Shown here piece by piece: positions 17,084-25,885 of a stretch of DNA of 64,000 nucleotides. Numbering within the stretch: position 1 is the stretch's first letter; the number at the start of each line of letters is the position of its first letter. Location of the stretch: positions 2,451,137 through 2,515,136 of the forward strand of contig NZ_CP021106.3 in NCBI RefSeq assembly GCF_000355765.4, in the 5' to 3' direction. The notes under the pieces were generated by a model. The model worked only from the letters and a program-made list of their open reading frames with translations. It had not been told where the DNA came from and did not search any database. Source of the stretch: Nitrosospira lacus. GTDB lineage: Bacteria; Pseudomonadota; Gammaproteobacteria; Burkholderiales; Nitrosomonadaceae. Made by a program: the position numbers and the translations under genes.

Positions 17084-18100
17084 CTAAAATGCAAACACCA
17101 AGCGGTAAGTAATTCTGTAATCCGGTGGGGTCTGATACCCGCTGGTGTCTTTGACTATCGGTGTACCTATTGAGAGGGCAGTATTCCAATTCTTGCCACC
17201 CGCGTATCGGATGCCTGGCGAGATATAAACGGTGTTACCACCCGAATTCGGATCAGCCCCTATACCAGCGGTTTTCTGGCGATCCTGCCACATGCCATTG
17301 AGTTCCAGGACGGCTGTCCATGGCGCATTGTTGCTGCCGATGAAAAGGTTGTTTTTAGCCATGCCAATAAAAGCATAGGAAAGCGCAATGTTATACTCGA
17401 AAATGTCGCCGAGGTCGGTTTTCTGCGACCCTCTCGTTGCGACCGTGTAGAGGATGCTGCTATCCAATGAAACGTGACCCATGGCGCGAGTGAAAGAAAA
17501 ACCAACGGCAGGATTCCATGAGCCCCCACTGGGTTGATGGTGTGCCTCAAAACGTTCGCCTTGGTTGGTTTGCACGTGGGTCGCACCTGATGGAGTTTTC
17601 AGGGCTACGACCAGTGATAAGTGATTTAAATTATCAACGGTATGGAAAAAACGATATTGACTAAAGATGGAAACGCCTCCAAAACCACCTGGATTGCCTT
17701 GATTATGGACGGCATCACCATCTTCATTCGGCGAGCGGACACCGAAACGCTGCACGTAGGGAAGTCTGATGCCCAAAGTTAAGTTATCGGTGACTCCGTA
17801 GGCCGCAAATACTGATGGTATCAAAAGAGATTTAACACTATGAACATCGCCATGGGCATCGTCGACAGCATTATTCTTCAAATCCAGCAGCTTGCCATCC
17901 GAAGCACTATTAAAACTGGTAAATTGGGTAATTGTACCCCCCGCCCACATACCGGCAGGAAGCGTTATTCCAGTTTGCGTGATAATCGGCGATGCGGTAC
18001 CAATGCCGAAGCCCAAAGAGCCATGATCAGCAAAAACTGCATCGCAGTGAGCAACCGAGGCTAAAAGCATCACCAGCAGTATTATTTTCGATTGATTCAT
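17084..18100 (-). CDS. Outer-membrane transporter of the phenol-degradation MetA-like family
   Basis: A 338-residue protein with a signal peptide (MNQSKIILLVMLLASVAHCD, cleaved before DHGS) and repeated amphipathic strands ending in Phe (YRLVFAF), as expected of an outer-membrane barrel. The segment GLGIGTASPIITQTGITLPAG and the later FFHTVDNLNHLSLVVALKTPSG fit the MetA-pathway/FadL-like group. The ATG at 18100 with AGGAC upstream is chosen; an ATG 63 bases further up is in frame but gives a poor leader. The BNR-CECC gene follows. A perfect 17-base palindrome lies 138 bases upstream. Confidence 0.75.
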   Translation of the reverse strand: MNQSKIILLVMLLASVAHCDAVFADHGSLGFGIGTASPIITQTGITLPAGMWAGGTITQFTSFNSASDGKLLDLKNNAVDDAHGDVHSVKSLLIPSVFAAYGVTDNLTLGIRLPYVQRFGVRSPNEDGDAVHNQGNPGGFGGVSIFSQYRFFHTVDNLNHLSLVVALKTPSGATHVQTNQGERFEAHHQPSGGSWNPAVGFSFTRAMGHVSLDSSILYTVATRGSQKTDLGDIFEYNIALSYAFIGMAKNNLFIGSNNAPWTAVLELNGMWQDRQKTAGIGADPNSGGNTVYISPGIRYAGGKNWNTALSIGTPIVKDTSGYQTPPDYRITYRLVFAF

Positions 18101-18237
18101 GACTAGTCCTGTAACCGTCTTTAACAAGTGGGTAGGTCTAAATCGAATATCACGCATAGTCATGTAGGACTAATGCACGCATTGCCACATCTTTAATACT
18201 GGAGGGGGAGAATAATCCAGTTCAAGAAGTGTGGAAA

Positions 18238-18254
18238 TGCGGCAAATTGCCGCA
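18238..18254. promoter_or_regulatory. Perfect palindrome TGCGGCAAATTGCCGCA
   Basis: A 17-base palindrome with one central base. Its exact reverse complement occurs at 29137-29153 upstream of the TonB receptor. It lies upstream of the minus-strand transporter gene and is a candidate operator. Confidence 0.65.
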
Positions 18255-18694
18255 CCCCCAAGAGGGGATAAGTTATCAGAAAAATTCGCATTTTTTTAAG
18301 ATAATAAATTGTGTTTTTCTTGCTGGGGCGCGGTGAACACAAGCACTTGCGCTTATTATCTAAATGAAAGGGTGTTATCCATTCGGATATTCCGCTCGAT
18401 AGTAGGACCTTCAGCACTGGGCGCATGTTGGGCCATACTTCGTGTCTTATTCGACGGGACCTGAGGGACTGAATTGTTTCCCCGAGCTAAGAATACACAA
18501 TTCTGATTGGCCTCCCTCATCACCGTTCCTTCCAGCACCACCAAGCCTTTATGCTGATTATCATTGATGCGCATGGTAGCCAGCATGGAGCGTTGGACCA
18601 CCTTGTCGACTCACCCACAGCAACGCACCACGAAGGATTTATTCAGAGATTTACCACCATTTTTATCGGCAGATGCTTTTATCCCAGTAGAGTA
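18255..18694. other. Intergenic region, no convincing gene
   Basis: This stretch between the transporter and the first CsoR-type promoter has short frames on both strands (for example 18356-18601 minus), none with a recognisable family or ribosome site. It may contain further decayed sequence. Confidence 0.4.
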
Positions 18695-18723
18695 TTGACA
18701 TATACCCTATACCGGTATACAGT
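18695..18723 (+). promoter_or_regulatory. CsoR-type promoter A
   Basis: A TTGACA -35 (18695-18700) and TACAGT -10 (18718-18723) are separated by 17 bases. The spacer carries the 17-base inverted repeat ATACCCTATACCGGTAT (18702-18718), matching operators B and C. It now precedes the copA/copZ remnants and the porin gene. Confidence 0.75.
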
Positions 18724-18755
18724 AGGGCCGTCAAAAAATGAGGAACCGCGTCATA

Positions 18756-18988
18756 TCTTGCTTCCAGGCGGATAATGCAGTGGTCAATTTTGCCAAAGAA
18801 AAAGTACATGTGAGATGTGGGCGGCACAATACCCTGCCCGAAGAGTGGGCCGCCTGATCGAGAAAGTCGGGCTTCACGTCACTCTACAGTCGATACAACT
18901 GCGAGTCAGGGAAATAATCCGCATTGCATGCAATGGGCATATCGAAAAAGTGCAAACAAGCTGCCTGGCGTCATGGCACCGTCAAGTC
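18756..18988 (+). pseudogene. Decayed fragment of a copA N-terminal metal-binding region
   Basis: This stretch aligns with codons of the intact copA at about 22190-22425. In one frame it reads AVVNFAKEKVHV, against [12 protein letters not shown] in CopA, then shifts: LPEEWAA against PPEEL, and SRKSGFTS against SIEKAGFHV. Later bases parallel the [14 protein letters not shown] segment but have lost the frame. Several frameshifts and stops rule out function. Confidence 0.75.
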
Positions 18989-19002
18989 TATCCATTATTT
19001 TA

Positions 19003-19097
19003 CTTAACTTAATCAAAAAGGGGTCGCGATGCAAACAGAAGCTGTAAAAATCAGGGGCATGAACCGGATGGGTTGCGCAAACGGTGTAGAGACCACC
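19003..19097 (+). pseudogene. copZ remnant (5' end only)
   Basis: The sequence from CTTAACTTAATC through a GGGG ribosome site, ATG and first 20-odd codons aligns with the start of the intact copZ at 24522-24612. It encodes MQTEAVKIRGMNRMGC against [16 protein letters not shown], so the first metal-binding Cys is lost. It runs in frame into the porin gene. Confidence 0.75.
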
Positions 19098-20786
19098 ATG
19101 AATGTCCCTTACCCGATTTCTCAAGTGATAAGCGCCACACCCGCGGCATTTCCGGCCCGCATACGCGGACCCCTGTTGAAATTATGCCTGGGCGCGGGGA
19201 CGCTGGGACTGGCATTGCATGTTTTCGCGGCAGACCCTGCTCCCGTCCCCCCTGCAACCACAACCCCGGCGGCCACGGCAACCGCAGGGGCGGTGGCGAC
19301 ACCCGCGGCTCCCAAGGCGAGCGCCCGATTCGATTGGTCGAAGGTTCCCCCCGTCACCGCGCCATCGCGTCCCGGCATGTTCGTCATCGCGCCCTCCGGG
19401 CCGGGGTACTACTCGCTCTGGGATGTAGTCACCGGCAATGAGCGTAAGGCCCCGCCGGTTTCTCCCAATGCGCCCTATGCCCTCATGACCAACCCCGCTT
19501 TCGAGATCGATTACCGTTACATGGAGAAACCGGGCTATGAGCCGGATCTTTTCGATCCCATCAAGCGCATCCACATGGGCGAGGACTTCCTGCTGTCTTT
19601 CGGCGGCAGCTTCTGGTACCGGTACATGCGCGAATCCGATGCCCGTTTGACCAACACCAGCGATAATTACCATCTGATACGCAGCCGCTTCCACGCCGAC
19701 TTCTGGTATCAGGACAAGGTCCGCATATTCGCCGAGTTTCTGGACGCCCGCAGTTTCGGTCAGGCCCTGGCGCCGGCCGCCACCGATGTCAATCGCACCG
19801 ACATGCTGAACCTCTTCGCCGATATCAAGCTGGCGAACATCAAGGATGGCCCCGCTTATCTGCGCGTCGGCCGCCAGGAATTACTCTATGGCTCGCAGCG
19901 GCTGATTTCCACCCTCGACTGGGTGAACACGCGGCGCACCTTCCAGGGCGTCAAGGCATTCTGGCGCACGCCGACATTTGACCTGGACGCATTCTGGGTG
20001 CGTCCCATGATCACGGAAAGAAACCAGTTCGACAACTGGGATACCAAACAGGAATTCTTCGGTCTGTGGGGAACCTACAAGCCCATGAAGGGCCACCTGG
20101 TCGACATGTACTTCCTGAGCTTGGACGACAATCGCCACCGCGCACTCGGCAGGAACGGCATCTTGGGCGATTCGATCACGCATACCCTCGGCGGGCGCCT
20201 GGCCGGGGACTACAACCAGTTCCTCTACGAACTGGAAGGCATGTACCAGTTCGGCCAGTATTCCAATCAGGATATCTCCGCCTTTGCGGTCGCCTCCGGC
20301 GCCGGCTACCACTTCAAGGGGGCACCCATGAATCCCCAGGCCTGGCTGCGCTATGACTTCGCCTCCGGCGACAATAATGCCAATGACGGCCGGCGCAACA
20401 CCTTCAACCAGCTCTTCCCCTTCGGGAACTATTACCTGGGCTGGATCGACCGGGTGGGCCGCCAGAACATCCACGACTTCAATGCCCAGATCAACCTGCA
20501 TCCCCAGCCCTGGGCCACGTTTACCGCCCAGTACCACCGCTTCTACCTGGCCAACAGGCAGGACTTCCTGTACAACGCCGCCGGTGCCGCCACCTTGCGG
20601 GATGCCACCGGGCAAGCCGGCAGTTACGTCGGCGATGAAATCGACTTCCGCTTCAACATCCACGTCGACCGTCACCAGGATATCCTGGTCGGCTACTCGA
20701 AGCTCTTTGCCGGCAATTTCCTCAAGGCCACCGCCCCGGGCGTCTCGCCAGATCTCTTCTATGTCCAATACAATATGCGATTTTGA
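19098..20786 (+). CDS. Alginate-export-family outer-membrane porin
   Basis: A 562-residue protein with a long signal region (MNVPYPISQVISATPAAFPA to HVFA), a Pro/Ala/Thr-rich linker (PAPVPPATTTPAATATAG), then a beta-barrel of the alginate_exp/AlgE type with features such as RVGRQELLYGSQRLIST and a terminal aromatic strand FYVQYNMRF. Members export or import anionic polysaccharides or small solutes across the outer membrane. The frame is open to a copZ-derived ATG at 19029, which would add 23 residues; the internal ATG at 19098 gives a normal leader. The DNA is clearly more GC-rich than the upstream region. A CsoR-type promoter lies 375 bases upstream, after copper-gene debris. Confidence 0.82.
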   Translation: MNVPYPISQVISATPAAFPARIRGPLLKLCLGAGTLGLALHVFAADPAPVPPATTTPAATATAGAVATPAAPKASARFDWSKVPPVTAPSRPGMFVIAPSGPGYYSLWDVVTGNERKAPPVSPNAPYALMTNPAFEIDYRYMEKPGYEPDLFDPIKRIHMGEDFLLSFGGSFWYRYMRESDARLTNTSDNYHLIRSRFHADFWYQDKVRIFAEFLDARSFGQALAPAATDVNRTDMLNLFADIKLANIKDGPAYLRVGRQELLYGSQRLISTLDWVNTRRTFQGVKAFWRTPTFDLDAFWVRPMITERNQFDNWDTKQEFFGLWGTYKPMKGHLVDMYFLSLDDNRHRALGRNGILGDSITHTLGGRLAGDYNQFLYELEGMYQFGQYSNQDISAFAVASGAGYHFKGAPMNPQAWLRYDFASGDNNANDGRRNTFNQLFPFGNYYLGWIDRVGRQNIHDFNAQINLHPQPWATFTAQYHRFYLANRQDFLYNAAGAATLRDATGQAGSYVGDEIDFRFNIHVDRHQDILVGYSKLFAGNFLKATAPGVSPDLFYVQYNMRF

Positions 20787-20809
20787 CAGGTGTCCGGAAC
20801 TGATCCTAT

Positions 20810-20852
20810 ATACCCTGACAGGGTATTGACATATACCCTACCATGGTACAGA
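20810..20852 (+). promoter_or_regulatory. CsoR-type promoter B with tandem operators
   Basis: The perfect inverted repeat ATACCCTGACAGGGTAT (20810-20826) is followed 23 bases later by ATACCCTACCATGGTAC (20833-20849). A TTGACA -35 (20826-20831) overlaps the first operator and a TACAGA -10 (20847-20852) the second. It drives the copper operon starting at 20967. Confidence 0.8.
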
Positions 20853-20966
20853 ATAAGCTATCTGCACCGCTTCAAGGTGCGCACTTTCACCTAGCGCGGA
20901 ATTGGTGGATTTTTCGGAAACGAACCAGGTTAATGATACTGTTAACGAAAACGTCAGGGTATACAA

Positions 20967-22052
20967 ATGGCTGCCAAATCGGCTCATCTGAAAGTCAAAG
21001 GTATGCACTGCACCGGCTGCGAGGAAACCATCGAGAACGTGGTGAGTCATTTGCCGGGCATACGGAAAGTCAATGCAGACTATGTCAAGCAAACTGTCGA
21101 TATTGAATTCGACAGCAAATCCATCGGGGAAAGCGGCATTCGTCATGCGATCGAAGAAAAAGGCTATGAATTCGAAAGCGCATCCACAGATTCTTCCGGC
21201 CATGCGGTACGAAATGCGCTGATTTTTCTCACCTTGCTGCTAGTGGTGGGTGGCGTGACGTTCTGGGGTAAGAGCATGATCCCGGGCTTGGTGGGAGAGA
21301 TGAATCCTCAACTCGGCTATGCCATGCTGTTTTCCATCGGATTCTTTACCGGCTTTCACTGTATCGGCATGTGCGGCGGTTTCGTGGTGGATTATGCGAC
21401 GGCTATCGAGCCGCGCACCGCAGGTACCACAGCGATGGCTCATGTGATGTACGCCACCGGCAAAACAGCGTCTTATACAATCATTGGCGGCGGTATGGGG
21501 CTACTGGGTTCCCTCATGGCCTTCACCCCCGCCATGCGGGGTGCCGTCACGCTCGCGGCCAGTCTTTTCGTAATCATCTATGGCCTCAAGATGCTGGATG
21601 TGTTTCCCCTATTGCGCAACTTCACCCTGCGTTTGCCCCGGTTTGTCGTGCGAGGCGTATCGAATGAGCTGCGTCAGCGGCGCAGCCCCTTATCCATCGG
21701 GCTTTTAAATGGTTTGATGCTGGGTTGCGGTCCGTTGCAAGCGATGTACATCATGGCCGCCGGTACCGGCAGCGCCCAGGAAGGCGCCACGATGCTATTC
21801 TTCTTTGGTCTGGGCACCCTGGTGCCGCTCCTGAGTTTCGGGCTGATCGCCAGTTCCGTATCGCGGGATATCATCAACCTGCTGGTACGTGCATCGGCCA
21901 TCATGGTTATCGCCATGGGCTTGATGATGGCGGATCGGGGACTCAAGCTGACCGGGTCCGGCTATGACTTCAACTCGCTGTCGTCCCGCTGGCAGCAGGC
22001 AGCACCAGCGGATAATCATTTTGAATCAAGTGGAACTACCCGGCAGCGTTAA
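20967..22052 (+). CDS. HMA domain fused to DsbD_2/SafE-type membrane protein
   Basis: A 361-residue protein. Residues 5-70 form a heavy-metal-associated domain with the metal motif GMHCTGCEETI. The rest is a six-helix membrane domain of the DsbD_2/CcdA (annotated sulfite exporter TauE/SafE) type, with the paired motif GFHCIGMCGGFV and the later GLMLGCGPLQAMYIMAAG. Such fusions accompany CopA-type ATPases and cytochrome oxidase biogenesis and probably handle Cu(I) in the inner membrane. It is the first gene behind the tandem-operator promoter and is followed 49 bases later by copA. No strong ribosome site is seen. Confidence 0.85.
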   Translation: MAAKSAHLKVKGMHCTGCEETIENVVSHLPGIRKVNADYVKQTVDIEFDSKSIGESGIRHAIEEKGYEFESASTDSSGHAVRNALIFLTLLLVVGGVTFWGKSMIPGLVGEMNPQLGYAMLFSIGFFTGFHCIGMCGGFVVDYATAIEPRTAGTTAMAHVMYATGKTASYTIIGGGMGLLGSLMAFTPAMRGAVTLAASLFVIIYGLKMLDVFPLLRNFTLRLPRFVVRGVSNELRQRRSPLSIGLLNGLMLGCGPLQAMYIMAAGTGSAQEGATMLFFFGLGTLVPLLSFGLIASSVSRDIINLLVRASAIMVIAMGLMMADRGLKLTGSGYDFNSLSSRWQQAAPADNHFESSGTTRQR

Positions 22053-22101
22053 GTAGTACGAGTACGGCTGCTATGAATTACCGGCTGGATAGCAAATATT
22101 T

Positions 22102-24510
22102 ATGAACACACTCGCACTTAAACAACTTGAACTGCCGATCGAAGGCATGACCTGCACTGCCTGCGCGGCGCGCATCGAAAAGAATCTGAACAAGCTGCCC
22201 GGCGTGCGTGCGGTGGTCAACTTCGCCAACGAAAAAGCGCGCGTGGAGTTCGATGACACGGCCACCCCGCCTGAAGAGCTGATCCGCTCGATCGAGAAAG
22301 CTGGGTTTCATGTCGCGCCCCAATCGGTACAACTGCAAATCAGCGGGATGACATGTGCCGCATGCAGCGGACGTATCGAAAAGGCGCTGAACAAACTTCC
22401 CGGCGTCGCTGCCACCGTCAATCTGGCCACGGAAATAGCGCACGTCCGCCTGAACCCCGGTGCCGGTGCGACGATGGTGGATAACCTGATCGCCGCCGTT
22501 GCCAAGGCAGGCTATGGTGCCAGAGAAATCAGTGAAGCCAGCCGCGCCGAGGAGAAAGCGCGAAAACTTGCCGCGTACCATGCGGAACTTCGCATGTTCT
22601 GGATTTCGGCGGCGCTTACCTTGCCGCTGATCCTGCAGATGGGTCCCATGCTCTGGGGTGATCATGCGGAATTCCTGCCGCGCTGGCTGCAGCTTCTGCT
22701 GGCAACACCGGTGCAGTTCTGGGTTGGAAAGCGCTTCTATATCGCCGCATGGCATGCATTGCGCGGGGGTGGCGCCAACATGGATGTGCTGGTCGCGCTG
22801 GGCACCAGCATGGCGTACTTTTTCAGTGCGGTGGTCACGTTGCTGTCACTGAACCAGCACGTTTATTTCGAGGCAAGCGCGGCCATCATCACCTTGGTAT
22901 TGTTGGGCAAACTGATGGAAGCCCGCGCCAAGGGCAAAACTTCAGCCGCCATTGAAGCCCTCATCAAGTTGCAGCCGAAAACCGCCCGGGTGGAGCGCGG
23001 CGGCGCAATCGTCGAAGTCGACGCAAGCTCGCTCAAGGTTGGCGATATTTTTATCGTGCGCCCCGGCGAGAATCTGCCGGTGGATGGCATTGTCATCGAA
23101 GGCGCTTCCAGCGTGAATGAGGCGATGCTGACCGGCGAAAGCCTGCCCGTTGCAAAACAGACGGGGGAAAGGGTTTATGCGGCCACCCTGAACCAGCAGG
23201 GGCTGCTCAAATGCCGCGCCACCAGTGTCGGCGCCCATACCCAGCTTGCGGCCATCATTCGGCTGGTGGAAGAAGCGCAGGGCTCCAAGGCGCCGATCCA
23301 GCGATTGGCCGACGTCATTTCAGGCATATTCGTGCCGGTGGTAGTGATCATCAGTACCCTGACGCTGATCTTTACATGGTGGCTGGCGGGCGAATTTGTT
23401 CCGGCACTCGTCAACGCCGTGGCGGTACTCGTCATTGCCTGTCCCTGTGCATTGGGACTAGCTACGCCCACCGCAATCATGGTCGGCGCGGGACGCGGCG
23501 CGCAAGCCGGCGTACTGGTGAAAAATGCCGCTGCGCTGGAGCAGGCGGAGAAGATTCAGGTATTGATCGTGGACAAAACCGGCACGCTCACGGAAGGCAA
23601 ACCGGCAGTCACGGATATTGTTCCCGCACAATCGATCTCAGAGCACGCGCTGATGCAAATAGCCGCGACGTTGGAGCAAGGTTCGGAACATCCCCTGGCA
23701 AAAGCGGTGATGGAACGTGCGGTCAGTATGGATATCCGGCCCCAGATGGTAAGCGATTTTACCGCTATCACCGGCAGCGGAGTCACTGCCCGCATCGATG
23801 ACATTGACTATATCCTCGGTTCCCCCAGATTTCTGCGGGAACATGACGCGCTGACAAATGACGATTCGATAGCCGTTCTCCAGGCCGAGGGTAAAACAGT
23901 CGTCGGCGTGGCCGCCTCCCCTCAAGGCACTTTTGATACTTTTGAAGTTCTCGGTTATTTCGCCATTGCCGACCGGTTGCGCAATACTTCCGTACCAGCG
24001 GTACGGCGACTGCAATCAATGGGCATCGAAGTCATCATGCTGACCGGCGATAATCCTGCCACTGCTGCCGCCATTGCGAAGCAGGCGGGCATCAGCACTT
24101 ATCGCGCCGAGGTGCTGCCACGAGACAAAGCCGCCGAAGTGAAAAAGATGAAGATGGGCGGCAAATTCATAGGCATGGTAGGCGACGGCATCAATGATGC
24201 TCCAGCACTGGCTGCGGCTGACGTAAGCTTCGCCATCGGCGCAGGCTCCGATGTGGCGATTGAAGCCGCCGACATCACCCTTATGCGTGATGATTTGATG
24301 AGCGTGGCCGATGCCATTTCGCTCTCGCGCGCAACGCTGGGAAAAATCCGCCAGAATCTCTTCTTTGCCTTCATCTACAACGTACTGGGCATCCCCCTGG
24401 CGGCGATAGGATTGCTTAACCCCGTAATCGCGGGTGCGGCAATGGCAATGAGTTCGGTATCGGTAGTCAGCAATTCATTGTTGCTGAACCGATGGCGGGC
24501 GGGTACGTGA
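22102..24510 (+). CDS. copA: Cu(I)-exporting P1B-type ATPase CopA
   Basis: An 802-residue P-type ATPase. Two N-terminal HMA domains carry GMTCTAC (C18, C21) and GMTCAAC (C85, C88). Eight membrane helices follow, with the Cu(I)-specific CPC motif at residues 447-449 ([14 protein letters not shown]). The actuator TGES loop (MLTGESLPV), the phosphorylated Asp of [10 protein letters not shown] (D491), the SEHPLAKA nucleotide motif and the hinge [11 protein letters not shown] are all present, so the enzyme looks intact. It exports Cu(I) from the cytoplasm using ATP. It lies second in the operon, 39 bases before copZ. Confidence 0.96.
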   Translation: MNTLALKQLELPIEGMTCTACAARIEKNLNKLPGVRAVVNFANEKARVEFDDTATPPEELIRSIEKAGFHVAPQSVQLQISGMTCAACSGRIEKALNKLPGVAATVNLATEIAHVRLNPGAGATMVDNLIAAVAKAGYGAREISEASRAEEKARKLAAYHAELRMFWISAALTLPLILQMGPMLWGDHAEFLPRWLQLLLATPVQFWVGKRFYIAAWHALRGGGANMDVLVALGTSMAYFFSAVVTLLSLNQHVYFEASAAIITLVLLGKLMEARAKGKTSAAIEALIKLQPKTARVERGGAIVEVDASSLKVGDIFIVRPGENLPVDGIVIEGASSVNEAMLTGESLPVAKQTGERVYAATLNQQGLLKCRATSVGAHTQLAAIIRLVEEAQGSKAPIQRLADVISGIFVPVVVIISTLTLIFTWWLAGEFVPALVNAVAVLVIACPCALGLATPTAIMVGAGRGAQAGVLVKNAAALEQAEKIQVLIVDKTGTLTEGKPAVTDIVPAQSISEHALMQIAATLEQGSEHPLAKAVMERAVSMDIRPQMVSDFTAITGSGVTARIDDIDYILGSPRFLREHDALTNDDSIAVLQAEGKTVVGVAASPQGTFDTFEVLGYFAIADRLRNTSVPAVRRLQSMGIEVIMLTGDNPATAAAIAKQAGISTYRAEVLPRDKAAEVKKMKMGGKFIGMVGDGINDAPALAAADVSFAIGAGSDVAIEAADITLMRDDLMSVADAISLSRATLGKIRQNLFFAFIYNVLGIPLAAIGLLNPVIAGAAMAMSSVSVVSNSLLLNRWRAGT

Positions 24511-24549
24511 GCGGAACATTCATTCAACTTAACTGAAAGGAGTCATGAA

Positions 24550-24759
24550 ATGCAAACAGAAATCATAAAAATCAAGGGAATGACCTGCATGGGTTGTGTC
24601 AACAGCGTGAAGAACGTGTTGGAGAAGATACCTGGCGTGAATGGTGCGGATGTTTCTCTTGAACAGAAACAGGCCGTGATCCAGTACGACGCAGCCACAA
24701 CCAACCCTAACCAGTTCCAGGATGCTATCAAGGAGGCCGGTTTTGAAGTCATCAACTAA
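24550..24759 (+). CDS. copZ: Copper chaperone CopZ (HMA domain)
   Basis: A 69-residue protein that is a single heavy-metal-associated domain with the Cu(I) motif [11 protein letters not shown] and the usual beta-alpha-beta-beta-alpha-beta length. It shuttles Cu(I) to CopA and to the CsoR sensor. A GAAAGGAG ribosome site lies upstream. Its last 17 bases overlap the start of csoR, and the ribosome site for csoR is inside copZ. A decayed copy of its 5' end is found at 19003-19097. Confidence 0.94.
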   Translation: MQTEIIKIKGMTCMGCVNSVKNVLEKIPGVNGADVSLEQKQAVIQYDAATTNPNQFQDAIKEAGFEVIN

Positions 24760-25069
24760 GAAACCGTCTCCTGGAAAGGAACCGTGCCACGCGCCGCAGA
24801 TGGTGGTGCAACCTGACAAGGAAGCCCTGATAAAGCGGCTCAACCGCATCGAGGGTCAGGTACGCGGCGTCAACAAAATGGTAGCGGAAGATCGTTATTG
24901 CGTTGACATCCTGAATCAGGTCTCCGCGCTGCAGTCGGCGCTTGACGCCGTTGCCATGCTGTTATTGGAGAATCATACCCACGGCTGCATGCAGGGTGCC
25001 ATCAAGTCGGGTAAAGGCGATGAGGCAATTGATGAACTGATGGCGGTGGTACGGAAATTCGCTCGGTAG
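24743..25069 (+). CDS. csoR: Copper-sensing repressor CsoR
   Basis: A 108-residue all-helical repressor of the CsoR/RcnR (DUF156) family. The Cu(I) ligand triad is C53, H78 and C82; the spacings of 25 and 4 equal those of the founding CsoR (C36, H61, C65), so copper rather than nickel, formaldehyde or persulfide sensing is indicated. The start is most likely the TTG at 24743, because AAGGAGG sits 6 bases upstream of it; an ATG at 24722 lacks a ribosome site. The Lys/Pro-rich first 20 residues are an extension, and the ATG at 24800 is another option. Operators that fit this family occur at three promoters in the window. Confidence 0.93.
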   Translation: MKSSTKKPSPGKEPCHAPQMVVQPDKEALIKRLNRIEGQVRGVNKMVAEDRYCVDILNQVSALQSALDAVAMLLLENHTHGCMQGAIKSGKGDEAIDELMAVVRKFAR

Positions 25070-25153
25070 CGTTGGCGGCAAAACATGGTTATTTCAGGCT
25101 TGCTGCTCAGCGGCTATGGTGCACCTGATAAAGACGAATCGGTAGAGGATGTA

Positions 25154-25885
25154 ATGACACGACTTGTCCTGATTGCATTTTTGTTTTTCGCCGGACCCGC
25201 TATCACCGCCGATATTCCCCCGGTTGACGTGCCCGACACGATGGGGGAACGGGTAAAAGCCTGTATTGCCTGTCACGGTCCGGAGGACAAAGAGGGCCGG
25301 GATGCGTATTATCCCCGTATCGCGGGCAAGCCTGAGGGCTATCTGTTCAATCAGTTGCGCAATTTCCGGGACGGCCGGCGTCATTACCGGCCCATGGGGT
25401 TGCTGCTGGAAAATTTGCCCGATCAATACTTGCGGGAGATGGCTGCCTATTTCGCTTCGCTGAAGCAGGCTTTTCCCCCACCCGAGCCGCTGACCTCCTC
25501 GCCCGCCGAAATAAAGCTGGCTCGAAGCCTTGTGACCCTGGGAGATCCCGCACGAAAAATACCCGCCTGCGTTGAATGTCATGGCAAGGATCTAATGGGA
25601 ACCGCGCCTTTCATCCCTGGCCTGCTGGGTCTGCCACGCGTCTACATTATCGCCCAGTTCGGCAACTGGCAGAATGGCGGCCTGATGCGAGGGCAGACAC
25701 CCGACTGCATGTCGGAGATTGCAAAACAGCTTACTACCGATGAGGCAAGCGCCATCGCAGCGTGGCTGGCCGCGCAACCGGTCTCCGAAACCGTTTTGAA
25801 GCACGAAGGCCCGGTGGCAGCCCTTCCCGGCAAACTCGCCAAGCGCTGCGGCAGCATCGTCCTGCACTCCGGGGGACCGCGATGA
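25154..25885 (+). CDS. Diheme cytochrome c (c4-like)
   Basis: A 243-residue exported cytochrome with signal peptide MTRLVLIAFLFFAGPAITAD and two haem-binding sites, CIACH and CVECH, one per c4-like half. Axial methionines are likely in YRPMGLL and DLMGTAP. The ATG at 25154 with AGAGGAT upstream gives a normal leader; an earlier ATG at 25085 does not. The stop overlaps the start of the next triheme cytochrome as ATGA. It closely resembles the N-terminal part of the pentaheme protein at 60913-62814. It probably passes electrons in the periplasm together with the next gene product. Confidence 0.88.
   Translation: MTRLVLIAFLFFAGPAITADIPPVDVPDTMGERVKACIACHGPEDKEGRDAYYPRIAGKPEGYLFNQLRNFRDGRRHYRPMGLLLENLPDQYLREMAAYFASLKQAFPPPEPLTSSPAEIKLARSLVTLGDPARKIPACVECHGKDLMGTAPFIPGLLGLPRVYIIAQFGNWQNGGLMRGQTPDCMSEIAKQLTTDEASAIAAWLAAQPVSETVLKHEGPVAALPGKLAKRCGSIVLHSGGPR

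Noticed and set aside
18356-18601. 81-residue minus-strand frame between the transporter and promoter A
   Set aside because: It has no ribosome site, no family likeness and lies next to decayed DNA.
19881-20768. Long minus-strand frame opposite the porin gene
   Set aside because: It is a mirror of the GC-rich porin codons; the plus strand has a signal peptide and family motifs.
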